Made by a program: the position numbers and the translations under genes. 5,868 nt of DNA from Patescibacteria group bacterium (lineage in GTDB: Bacteria; Patescibacteriota; Patescibacteriia; UBA2591; PGYQ01), in NCBI GenBank assembly GCA_020061725.1, contig JAGUXS010000048.1, positions 1-5,868 on the forward strand, given 5' to 3'. Shown one piece after another: positions 1 to 5,525 of this stretch; the stretch's first letter is position 1; every line of letters begins with the position of its first letter. The notes beneath the pieces are model-generated. The model was not told the DNA's origin. It saw only the letters and a program-made list of their open reading frames with translations, and searched no databases.

Positions 1-150
1 ACCAATGGTCTTATCAGGCAGTTCTTTCCTAAGAGAACAGAATTTGATAAAGTATCAAGACGAGAAATTAAACGCGTTCAAGATTTGCTTAATGGTAGAT
101 CAAGAAGGGTGTTGAACTATCAAAAACCGTACGAGGTTTTAATGAACTAA
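1..150 (+). CDS. IS30-family transposase, C-terminal fragment (cut by window edge)
   Basis: The first 49 codons are open in frame 1 and end at TAA (148-150). They read TNGLIRQFFPKRTEFDKVS, followed by a segment ending in NYQKPYEVLMN. The N-G-L-I-R-Q-F-F-P-K block followed by T-x-F and a short tail with L-N-x-R-x-R-x-x-L-x-Y-x-x-P is the usual end of IS30-type DDE transposases. The catalytic glutamate lies just before such a block, so it and the rest of the enzyme are outside the window. The protein would cut and join the ends of its own insertion sequence. It is co-directional with hpf, whose start lies 47 bp after its stop. Whether the complete gene is intact cannot be judged here. Family assignment is from recognition of this motif. 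Confidence 0.85.
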   Translation, partial: TNGLIRQFFPKRTEFDKVSRREIKRVQDLLNGRSRRVLNYQKPYEVLMN

Positions 151-161
151 TTAACAATTAA

Positions 162-186
162 GTTGCAGTAGATTCTTGAAACTAAG
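162..186 (+). repeat. Probable right terminal inverted repeat (IRR) of the IS30 element
   Basis: The segment begins GTTGCAGTAGATTC and ends TTGAAACTAAG. The right end of E. coli IS30, as I recall it, also starts GTTGC and carries TTGAATCTAC at its outer part, so both blocks match in order and spacing. The position, just after the transposase stop and in the expected orientation, supports the call. The partner repeat is not in the window, so this remains a probable assignment. Confidence 0.5.
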
Positions 187-197
187 TTATTATAATT

Positions 198-548
198 ATG
201 AAAATAAAATTTTTGACAAAAGATATAAAGCTTACTGTTTCTCTCAAGGCTTATATGGAAAAAAAAATTCAAAGTCTTATGGAAACTCATTTTGAAAACA
301 TTTTAGATGTTTTAGAAATACACATAGATTTTAGTGTTGATCATCATCATCGTCATGGCAAAGTTCAAAGAGTAGAAGTAATGATTTATGCTCCTCATCA
401 AATTTTACGAGCCGAAGAATTTGCCAATGACGCATATTCGGCTTTTGATGGAATTATTCCTAAATTAGAAACGCAAATTGAAAAATATAAACACAAATTT
501 TTTAGTAAAAATAGAAAAAAACAAAATAAGTTTGAAGAAGTAATTTAG
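198..548 (+). CDS. hpf: Ribosome hibernation promoting factor HPF/YfiA (short form)
   Basis: This 116-residue protein belongs to the HPF/RaiA (S30AE) family, which binds the 30S decoding region of idle ribosomes and blocks translation in stationary phase or starvation. The fold signature is clear: an N-terminal strand (MKIKFLTKDIKLT), a helix around residues 13-30, a basic HHHRHG turn at 49-54, the strand VQRVEVMIYAP at 57-66, and the diagnostic helix LRAEEFANDAYSAFDGIIPK from residue 70. A lysine/arginine-rich tail (about 95-111) suits rRNA contact. Only the single S30AE domain is present; there is no C-terminal dimerisation domain as in long HPF, so ribosome dimerisation through this protein alone is not expected. 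The ATG at 198 is the only start giving the complete first strand. There is no Shine-Dalgarno sequence. The gene abuts an IS30 end, so its expression may rely on read-through or an unseen promoter. Confidence 0.94.
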   Translation: MKIKFLTKDIKLTVSLKAYMEKKIQSLMETHFENILDVLEIHIDFSVDHHHRHGKVQRVEVMIYAPHQILRAEEFANDAYSAFDGIIPKLETQIEKYKHKFFSKNRKKQNKFEEVI

Positions 549-549
549 C

Positions 550-620
550 AATTAGTAATTTCCTTAATGTATAGGCGAGTGGCAATTTTCACGAAAGAGG
601 GGATTACTCGTCTACTAATT
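550..620 (+). other. Inverted-repeat element between hpf and the response regulator (terminator or structured leader)
   Basis: Two nested inverted repeats are visible. The inner stem pairs TAGGCGAGT (572-580) with ACTCGTCTA (606-614), nine pairs with one G-U, around a 25-nt loop. The outer arms AATTAG (550-555) and CTAATT (615-620) also match, so the elements could stack. A T-rich run (621-640) follows. This could end hpf transcription or form a leader for the receiver gene. The large G-rich loop (GAAAGAGGGG at 593-602) is not typical of a simple terminator. I do not recognise a known riboswitch class. Confidence 0.45.
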
Positions 621-652
621 ATTTTTATATTTTATTTTTTAATTTAAATTAT

Positions 653-1030
653 ATGGCTAACAAAACGAAAATTTTAATTGTGGAGGATGATTTATTTTTA
701 AGAAGACTTTGTCAGAAGAAATTAGAAAAAGAAGGATTTGAAGTTATTTTAGCAGAAGATGGAAGGGAGGGGATAAAACAGGCAAAAAAAACTTCCCCAG
801 ATTTAATATTATTGGATATTATTTTACCCAACATAGATGGATTTGAGGTTTTAAAAATTCTTAAAGATGAAGTATCTACAAAATTAATTCCAATAATTTT
901 ATTAAGTAATTTAGGACAAAAAGAAGATATAAATAAAGGATTGGCTTTGGGGGCCAGTGATTATCTTATAAAAGCTCATTTTTCTCCTCAGGAAATAGTT
1001 GATAAAATAAAGGAAGTGTTAAAAAAATAA
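653..1030 (+). CDS. Single-domain response regulator (CheY-like receiver)
   Basis: This 125-residue protein is a lone receiver domain that would take a phosphoryl group from a histidine kinase. All key residues are present: the acidic cluster E11-D12-D13, phospho-acceptor D55 at the end of strand 3 (DLILLDIILPNIDG), switch serine S85 (in LLSN), aromatic switch Y104, and conserved K107. K107 is followed by alanine (IKAHFSP) instead of the common proline; to my knowledge such K-A-H-F segments are usual in candidate-phylum receivers. There is no DNA-binding or enzymatic output domain, so it probably acts by protein contact or as a phosphorelay intermediate. The start at 653 gives the complete strand 1 (TKILIVEDD). 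No Shine-Dalgarno is visible. Translation ends at tandem TAA TAA codons. The partner kinase is plausibly the gene at 2616, two genes downstream. The family is certain; the partner is inferred. Confidence 0.95.
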   Translation: MANKTKILIVEDDLFLRRLCQKKLEKEGFEVILAEDGREGIKQAKKTSPDLILLDIILPNIDGFEVLKILKDEVSTKLIPIILLSNLGQKEDINKGLALGASDYLIKAHFSPQEIVDKIKEVLKK

Positions 1031-1064
1031 TAACAAATTTTTTTGTAATGATAGGGAGGGGTTA

Positions 1065-1141
1065 TTTACATTTCATAATTCATTGGAGTTTATAAAATGT
1101 TTTACATTTTATATTTTTATTTTATTAATTAATTCACATTT
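1065..1141 (+). promoter_or_regulatory. Three TTYACATTT boxes upstream of the FIST gene
   Basis: TTTACATTT occurs at 1065-1073 and 1101-1109, and the variant TTCACATTT at 1133-1141. The first two extend to a 12-of-13 match (TTTACATTTYATA). Start-to-start spacings are 36 and 32 bp. The middle box is the right arm of a perfect 7-bp inverted repeat, AAAATGT/ACATTTT (1094-1100 and 1104-1110). The middle box also resembles a -35 element: TTTACA (1101-1106) with TATTAA (1123-1128) at 16 bp spacing. Regulatory function is inferred from repetition and position only. Confidence 0.35.
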
Positions 1142-1160
1142 TCTGTGAGTTAAAAAGGAG
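1131..1160 (+). promoter_or_regulatory. Leader hairpin and strong Shine-Dalgarno of the FIST gene
   Basis: AATTCACA (1131-1138) pairs with TGTGAGTT (1144-1151), one G-U pair, five-base loop. It is followed after three bases by AAGGAG (1155-1160), which sits seven bases before the ATG at 1168. This is the only clear Shine-Dalgarno in the window and fixes the FIST start. The hairpin lies immediately 5' of the site, so it could tune access to it or protect the transcript's 5' end. Confidence 0.6.
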
Positions 1161-1167
1161 AAAGTTT

Positions 1168-2364
1168 ATGGAATCAATTAAAACCGGAATTGGTAAAAGT
1201 AATAATGCTAATTCTGAAAAAGCTGGACAAGAAGCTTGTCAACAAGCCATTGATCAGGTGGGAGGAAAACCTAATTTAATCATGGTTTTTTCCTCTGTTT
1301 TTTTAGATCAGGAAAAAATGCTAAAAGGGGTTAATTCAGTGGCTCAAGGGGCTATGGTTGTGGGTTGTAGTGATTCAGGAGAAATCACAACTCAGGGATC
1401 AGTTCGTGGACATGTGGTGGTTATGGCTATAGCTTCAGATCAAATTAAATTTACAGTTGGTTTGGGAAAAAATGTAAAAGTGAATAGCTTTAAAGCCGGA
1501 CAGGATGCAGCTGAAGAAGTTATTAAAAACGCCCCAGAAAAAATTTCTCTTTTTGTTAGTCTTTTAGAGGGCTTAACCGGAAATGGAGCAGCTATTATTA
1601 GGGGGTTTAAAGCAGTCTTAGGAGAACATTTTCCAATTATTGGTGGTTCGGCTGGAGATGATTTTGCTTTTAAAAAGACTTTTGTTTATAATCAAAATCA
1701 AGTTTTAAACGATGCTGTAATTGGTATTGGCTTATCTGGTAAATTTTCTTGGGGGTTTGGAGTAAAACATGGCTGGGAATCAATTGGCTTGCCAATGAAA
1801 GTAACGAAATCAGAAGGCGCTGTAATTAAGGAATTAGATAATAAACCTGCTTTGAATATTTATCAAGATTATTTTGGCAAGAGAGCGGAAGAATTAATTA
1901 AAGAACCTATTGCTAAAATGGCTTATACCTATCCTTTAGGCAGGACAATAAAAGATTCTTCAGAATTATTAATTGTTGATGTTGTAATCGCAAACGAAAA
2001 AGGAGAAATCACTTGTGCGGCCGAAGTTCCAGAAGGATCAGAAATTCGTTTAATGTTGGGAGATCCAGAAAAAGCGATTCAAGCCGCAAAAGAAGCGGCA
2101 GAAAATGCTTTAGCTCAACTTAATGGGGCGACACCTAAAGCCATTTTTATTTTTGACTGTATGGCACGTCATAAATTATTAGGCGCTCAAGTTAATGAAG
2201 AAATACAAGCCGTTCAAAATGTTTTAGGTAAAGAAACCCCTTTAATTGGATTTTATACCTATGGTGAGCAAGCTCCATTGGGGGGCAATATTAATCCAAA
2301 TATTTGTAATTCAGCTTTTCACAATGAAACTATATGTCTTTTGGTTCTAGGAGAAAAACATTAA
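1168..2364 (+). CDS. FIST-domain sensory protein (FIST_N + FIST_C), stand-alone
   Basis: The 398-residue protein matches the FIST signalling family (N- and C-terminal halves), proposed in the literature to bind small ligands such as amino acids and usually found with signal-transduction modules. Recognisable blocks are PNLIMVFSS (35-43), VVGCSDSGEI (64-72), LFVSLLEGLTGNGAAIIRG (128-146), IIGGSAGDDF (157-166), a WGFGVKHGW strand (195-203), KPALNIYQDYFG (226-237), YPLGR (255-259), and the C-terminal signature GFYTYGEQAPLG (361-372) with FHNET (384-388). No signal peptide or membrane segment is seen, so it should be cytoplasmic. No kinase, cyclase or receiver domain is fused to it. The start is set by AAGGAG seven bases upstream. 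It lies between a receiver and a PAS kinase, which suggests it feeds that pathway. Its G+C (samples of 30-45%) is above that of its neighbours. Family call is firm; ligand is unknown. Confidence 0.92.
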   Translation: MESIKTGIGKSNNANSEKAGQEACQQAIDQVGGKPNLIMVFSSVFLDQEKMLKGVNSVAQGAMVVGCSDSGEITTQGSVRGHVVVMAIASDQIKFTVGLGKNVKVNSFKAGQDAAEEVIKNAPEKISLFVSLLEGLTGNGAAIIRGFKAVLGEHFPIIGGSAGDDFAFKKTFVYNQNQVLNDAVIGIGLSGKFSWGFGVKHGWESIGLPMKVTKSEGAVIKELDNKPALNIYQDYFGKRAEELIKEPIAKMAYTYPLGRTIKDSSELLIVDVVIANEKGEITCAAEVPEGSEIRLMLGDPEKAIQAAKEAAENALAQLNGATPKAIFIFDCMARHKLLGAQVNEEIQAVQNVLGKETPLIGFYTYGEQAPLGGNINPNICNSAFHNETICLLVLGEKH

Positions 2365-2394
2365 AATAATAATAAATGACAAACTCAAATCCAA

Positions 2395-2429
2395 AAAGTA
2401 ATTTAAAAATAATAATTTTAAATTACTTT
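2395..2429 (+). terminator. Perfect 14-bp inverted repeat after the FIST gene, probable terminator
   Basis: AAAGTAATTTAAAA (2395-2408) pairs base for base with TTTTAAATTACTTT (2416-2429) around a seven-base loop, starting 30 bp after the FIST stop. A runs flank the left arm and T runs the right, so it could act on both strands. It has only one G-C pair, so it is weak by textbook standards, but it separates the FIST gene from the kinase promoter. Confidence 0.4.
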
Positions 2430-2566
2430 AATTAATCTAATTAGTGTAAACAAATTTTAATTTCTAAATTTCAATTTATTAAATAAACTATAAAAGTTAT
2501 TGGACTTATTTTTTTTTGATCATTGGATTATTAAGAAATTTTTATGTTAATTAAAAATTAGGTTAA
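2430..2566. other. AT-rich intergenic stretch before the kinase promoter
   Basis: No coding potential or RNA gene is visible. It contains a T9 run (2509-2517) preceded by a weak 4-bp stem (2494-2497 with 2504-2507), which could be a second terminator. Copies of GTTAATT at 2546-2552 and 2562-2568 lead into a third copy at 2571-2577, inside the promoter region. Confidence 0.4.
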
Positions 2567-2594
2567 TTGGGTTAATTTGTCTTTGTGTTATAAT
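2567..2594 (+). promoter_or_regulatory. Extended -10 promoter for the histidine kinase (and possibly ftsEX)
   Basis: A consensus -10 TATAAT (2589-2594) carries the extended element TGT just before it (2586-2588). A weak -35, TTGGGT (2567-2572), is 16 bp upstream. Transcription would start near 2601, giving a leader of about 15 nt before the ATG at 2616. This promoter lies inside the frame of the longer TTG-started version of the kinase, which argues for the shorter start. Confidence 0.6.
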
Positions 2595-2615
2595 GTTTTT
2601 TTATATTTTTGTTAT

Positions 2616-3803
2616 ATGACAAATTTTTTAAAAAAGAAAAAATGTGACAATCCCGAAGAAGTGATTAAATATCAAAATTCTTTAATTGAATTAGATAAGA
2701 TTGCTAAAATGCTTATTAAAAGGGATCTTGCGCTTACTGATTCTAAGGAAAAATTAATAAAAGAAAAAGGAAAAGTGGATGCGGTGATTAATAGTTTAAC
2801 TGATGGATTGATTATGATTGATTTAGAACAAAAAATTATTTTAATTAATCCTAAGGCACAAAGCATTTTAAACGTAACAAAAGAAGAAAAATTAATTGGA
2901 AAAGTTTTACCCGAACTTGTTAATTTTCCACACATAAAAGAACTTTATGAAGTTTTAACTAAAACAGAGGGACATTGCAGAGAAAAACAATGCGAATTAA
3001 TTTTGAAAGAATTAATAGAAAAAATTTACGAAATGCAAACAACATTAGTAGTAACCGAGACGCAAGAAATAATTGGAACATTAATTATTTTGCATGATGT
3101 AACAAGGGAAAGATTAATTAATAAAATGAAATCAGAATTTATCACAATTGCCGCCCATCAACTTAGAACCCCTTTAACTGGAATTAAATGGTCATTAGAG
3201 ATGATTAATACTAATGTAATAACAGAAGAAGAAAAAAAAGAATTTTTAGACAAAGCTTATCAAAGCAATGAGAGGATGATTAAATTAGTTAATTCGTTAT
3301 TAATTGTCTCTCGTCTTGAAGAGGGTCGTTTTGTTTATAAATTTTCTGAGATTCAAATAGAGAATTTAATTCAAGAAATTATTGAAAATTTTAAAATTCA
3401 AATAAAAAATAAAGCCATTGGATGTGTTTTTAGTAAACCAAAAATTCCTTTATCTAAAATAAAAGCTGATTTAGAAAAAATTCAAATAGTTTTAGAAAAT
3501 TTAATAGATAATGCGATAAAATATACGCCGCAAAACGGAAAAATAATTATTTCTTTAAAAGAAAATAATAATAAAATTGAAGTATCTATTAAAGATAGTG
3601 GCATGGGAATTTCTAAAGAGAATCGAGAAAGATTATTTACTAAATTTTTTAGAAGCGCTGAAGCGTTAAAAATAGAAACAAGCGGTTCTGGATTGGGGCT
3701 TTTTATCGCTAAAAATATTATTGAAGCGCATAAAGGACAAATTTGGATGAAAAGTAAAGAGGGGAGGGGGAGTACTTTTTATTTTACTTTGCCAATAAAC
3801 TAG
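2616..3803 (+). CDS. Soluble PAS-domain sensor histidine kinase
   Basis: Read from the ATG at 2616, this is a 395-residue hybrid-free sensor kinase. Order of parts: a charged, helical, probably coiled-coil N-terminus (14-56), a PAS-like domain (about 57-165; starts INSLTDGLIMID, ends TLIILHDVTRE), a HisKA helix pair with H-box AAHQLRTPL and phospho-acceptor H181, then HATPase_c with N-box LENLIDNAIKYTP (N295, N299), G1 box DSGMGI (D327), F-box LFTKFFR (340-346) and G2 box GSGLGL (357-362). No membrane segment is present, so the signal is sensed in the cytoplasm. The PAS holds an H120-C121-x4-C126 group that could bind a metal or sense redox. A TTG at 2577 would add 13 residues (MSLCYNVFLYFCY) but overlaps a strong -10 element, so I reject it. 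The likely phosphorylation target is the receiver at 653-1030. The FIST protein may be an accessory input. Confidence 0.95.
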   Translation: MTNFLKKKKCDNPEEVIKYQNSLIELDKIAKMLIKRDLALTDSKEKLIKEKGKVDAVINSLTDGLIMIDLEQKIILINPKAQSILNVTKEEKLIGKVLPELVNFPHIKELYEVLTKTEGHCREKQCELILKELIEKIYEMQTTLVVTETQEIIGTLIILHDVTRERLINKMKSEFITIAAHQLRTPLTGIKWSLEMINTNVITEEEKKEFLDKAYQSNERMIKLVNSLLIVSRLEEGRFVYKFSEIQIENLIQEIIENFKIQIKNKAIGCVFSKPKIPLSKIKADLEKIQIVLENLIDNAIKYTPQNGKIIISLKENNNKIEVSIKDSGMGISKENRERLFTKFFRSAEALKIETSGSGLGLFIAKNIIEAHKGQIWMKSKEGRGSTFYFTLPIN

Positions 3804-3826
3804 CCCCCCCTAGCTCCTCTATTTTT
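3759..3826 (+). terminator. G-tract/C-tract inverted repeat at the kinase 3' end (possible terminator or attenuator before ftsE)
   Basis: AGAGG (3759-3763) and GGGGG (3766-3770), in the last kinase codons, face a C7 run (3804-3810) and CCTCT (3816-3820) right after the TAG stop. An ATTTTTAC run follows (3821-3828). Pairing would give two 5-bp GC-rich stems separated by an internal loop, with a terminal loop of about 33 nt. That is large for a classical terminator, so the call is tentative. If real, it would reduce read-through into ftsE. Confidence 0.35.
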
Positions 3827-3847
3827 ACAAGCTATAAATTAATTCAT

Positions 3848-4528
3848 ATGATTCTTTTTAAGAATGTCACAAAAATATATTCTTCAAATTCAACAGCTCT
3901 TAAAAATATTAATTTACACATAGAGCCAGGGGAATTTGTTTCTATTGTTGGTCAAAGCGGGGCTGGAAAAACAACTTTAATTAAGCTTTTAATTGCCGAA
4001 GAAAAAGCGACTGAAGGAGAAATAATTATTGGTGGATGGAATATTACAAATATTTTTGAACAAGAAATTCCAACGTTAAGAAGGCAAATCGGAGTTGTTT
4101 TTCAAGATTTTAAATTATTACCCAAAAAAACCGTATTTGAAAATGTCGCTTTTGCTTTAGAAGTAATTGGCGCTTCTTCTCAAAAAATAAAAAAGATTAT
4201 TCCTCAAGTTTTAAAAATTGTTGGATTGGAAGAAAAAGCGAATTATTTTCCCGAATATCTTTCAGGAGGAGAAAAACAGCGAGTCGTTATCGCTAGAAGT
4301 CTTTCTCATCGTCCCAAACTTTTAATTGCCGATGAGCCGACGGGTAATTTAGATTCTATTAACGTTCAAGAAATCATTAATCTACTTTTGAAAATTAATC
4401 AATTTAAAACAACAGTCGTTTTAGTTACACACAACAGAGAAATAGTAAACACTTTAAAAAAGAGAGTAATAACTTTAGATAGAGGAATAATTGTTGGCGA
4501 TCAAAGCAAAGGAAGATACGTTATTTAA
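3848..4528 (+). CDS. ftsE: Cell-division ATP-binding protein FtsE
   Basis: This 226-residue ABC ATPase has the usual FtsE length. Motifs in order: Walker A GQSGAGKTT (35-43), Q-loop VVFQDFKLLP (Q86), signature LSGGEKQR (138-145), Walker B LLIADEP with catalytic E163, D-loop GNLDS (166-170), and H-loop H195 (VLVTHN). The stretch FQDFKLLPKKTVFENVAFAL is the pattern that separates FtsE from other small transporters' ATPases. FtsE energises FtsX at the inner face of the membrane; the pair controls cell-wall hydrolases and septal assembly in well-studied bacteria. The ATG at 3848 is chosen because it begins the conserved strand ILFKNVTKIY; no Shine-Dalgarno is visible. ftsX follows after 25 bp in the same direction, so the two are probably one transcript. 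The histidine kinase ends 44 bp upstream. Confidence 0.96.
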   Translation: MILFKNVTKIYSSNSTALKNINLHIEPGEFVSIVGQSGAGKTTLIKLLIAEEKATEGEIIIGGWNITNIFEQEIPTLRRQIGVVFQDFKLLPKKTVFENVAFALEVIGASSQKIKKIIPQVLKIVGLEEKANYFPEYLSGGEKQRVVIARSLSHRPKLLIADEPTGNLDSINVQEIINLLLKINQFKTTVVLVTHNREIVNTLKKRVITLDRGIIVGDQSKGRYVI

Positions 4529-4553
4529 AGTGTCAAATATCAAATGTAATCGT

Positions 4554-5468
4554 ATGTTTTTTTCTATTTTTCGAGATATAAAAATAGCTTTTCAAAATTT
4601 CTATCGCAATATAGGACTTTTTTTAGTTACCATAATAATTATTATTTTAGCTTTATTTTCTATTAATCTTTTGATAGTTTTAAATATTTTAACTAATGCA
4701 TCAATCGATGTTATTAAAAAGAAAATAGATATTAGCGTTTATTTTAAACCAGAAACATCTCAAGATCAGGTTTTTTCTATTAAATCTCGTTTAGAAGTAT
4801 TGCCTGAAGTTGAAAATGTTCAATTTTTACAAAAGAAAGACGCTTTGTTATGGTTTCAAAAAAAACACAAAGATGATCCAAAAATTTTAGAAGCCTTGCA
4901 AGAATTAGACGATAATCCTTTGGGAGATAGTTTGATTATTCAAGCAAAAAAAATAAAAGATTATAAAACTATTTTAAATATTTTAGACGAAAGACAATAT
5001 AAAAATTTTATTTATGATAAAGATTTTGGCGATTATGAAAATTTTATTGACCAACTTAATTTATCTAGCAATAAAGCTCAACAAATTACCTTGATTATTT
5101 CAATAATTTTTATTTTTATTGGAATTTTAGTTATTTTTAATACAGTAAAAATAACTATTCATACTCGTCGAGAAGAAATTGGAATTATGAAACTTGTCGG
5201 AGCAACCAATTGGTTTATTAAAATTCCTTTTATTTTAGAAACAATTATTTGCGGTATTTTTGCTTTTTCATTTTGTATTATTCTTTTTTATCCTTTTTTG
5301 TATATCATTCAACCTTTAATTTCTGGATTTTTAGAAGATTATAATTTTAATATTGTAAGTTATTTTAATCGGCATTTTTTACAAATCTTTGGCTGGCAAT
5401 TTGTATTTATTGTTATTTTAAGTATTATAAGTAGTATCTTGGCGATAAAAAAATATTTAAAAGTGTAA
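4554..5468 (+). CDS. ftsX: Cell-division membrane protein FtsX
   Basis: From the ATG at 4554 this is a 304-residue FtsX of normal length. It has a short cytoplasmic N-terminus (FRDIKIAFQNFYRN), membrane segment 1 (about 20-46), an extracytoplasmic domain (about 48-176) including VYFKPETSQDQVFSIKSRLE and LPEVENVQFLQKKDAL, then membrane segments 2 (about 177-201), 3 (about 223-255) and 4 (about 280-299). The cytoplasmic loop IHTRREEIGIMKLVGATNWF (202-221) is diagnostic for FtsX and contacts FtsE. A TTG at 4491 would lengthen it by 21 residues and overlap ftsE by 38 bp; I reject it, since the added MLAIKAKEDTLFKV segment is unlike the family. The gene is very AT-rich, down to about 13% G+C in membrane segment 2. 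No hydrolase gene follows, although one often accompanies ftsEX. No Shine-Dalgarno is visible. Confidence 0.95.
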   Translation: MFFSIFRDIKIAFQNFYRNIGLFLVTIIIIILALFSINLLIVLNILTNASIDVIKKKIDISVYFKPETSQDQVFSIKSRLEVLPEVENVQFLQKKDALLWFQKKHKDDPKILEALQELDDNPLGDSLIIQAKKIKDYKTILNILDERQYKNFIYDKDFGDYENFIDQLNLSSNKAQQITLIISIIFIFIGILVIFNTVKITIHTRREEIGIMKLVGATNWFIKIPFILETIICGIFAFSFCIILFYPFLYIIQPLISGFLEDYNFNIVSYFNRHFLQIFGWQFVFIVILSIISSILAIKKYLKV

Positions 5469-5492
5469 AAAATATAAATTATGTAAAATTCA

Positions 5493-5525
5493 TGCGCGTA
5501 CCTAAATGTGTTGTTGGGTAGCGCA
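5493..5525 (+). other. GC-rich bulged hairpin downstream of ftsX (terminator part or small structured RNA)
   Basis: TGCGC (5493-5497) pairs with GCGCA (5521-5525). After a bulged G (5498), TACCT (5499-5503) pairs with GGGTA (5516-5520), including one G-U. The loop has 12 bases. It begins 24 bp after the ftsX stop and is an island of high G+C in very AT-rich DNA. No T-run follows directly (next bases AAGGGAAATTT), so it is not a standard intrinsic terminator. I do not recognise a known RNA family. Confidence 0.45.

Larger units (their letters stand above)
1..186 (+). mobile_element. Right end of an IS30-family insertion sequence
   Basis: The transposase fragment is followed after 11 bp by a probable terminal inverted repeat, so positions 1 to about 186 look like the right end of one IS30-family element. 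The left end lies outside the window. The exact outer boundary and any 2-3 bp target duplication cannot be fixed without the other end. The element abuts hpf, leaving only about 11 bp of non-IS DNA before the hpf start codon. Confidence 0.6.

Noticed and set aside
191..196. TATAAT as a promoter for hpf
   Set aside because: Transcription would begin around 203, after the ATG at 198. No -35 lies 16-18 bp upstream (TTGCAG at 163 is 22 bp away; TTGAAA at 176 is 9 bp away).
1048..1056. TGATAGGGA resembling one half of a tet operator
   Set aside because: The other half-site is absent and no TetR or tetracycline resistance gene is present; it is a chance match.
2577..2615. TTG start for the kinase, adding 13 residues
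   Set aside because: The extension contains an extended -10 (2586-2594), so transcription would start inside it. The added residues match no kinase feature.
2672..2935. 87-codon open frame on the - strand
   Set aside because: It lies entirely inside the well-supported kinase gene, has no recognisable motif, and is the usual antisense shadow of an AT-rich coding region.
4491..4553. TTG start for ftsX overlapping ftsE by 38 bp
   Set aside because: The added 21 residues are unlike FtsX N-termini, and an ATG at 4554 gives the normal length and topology.
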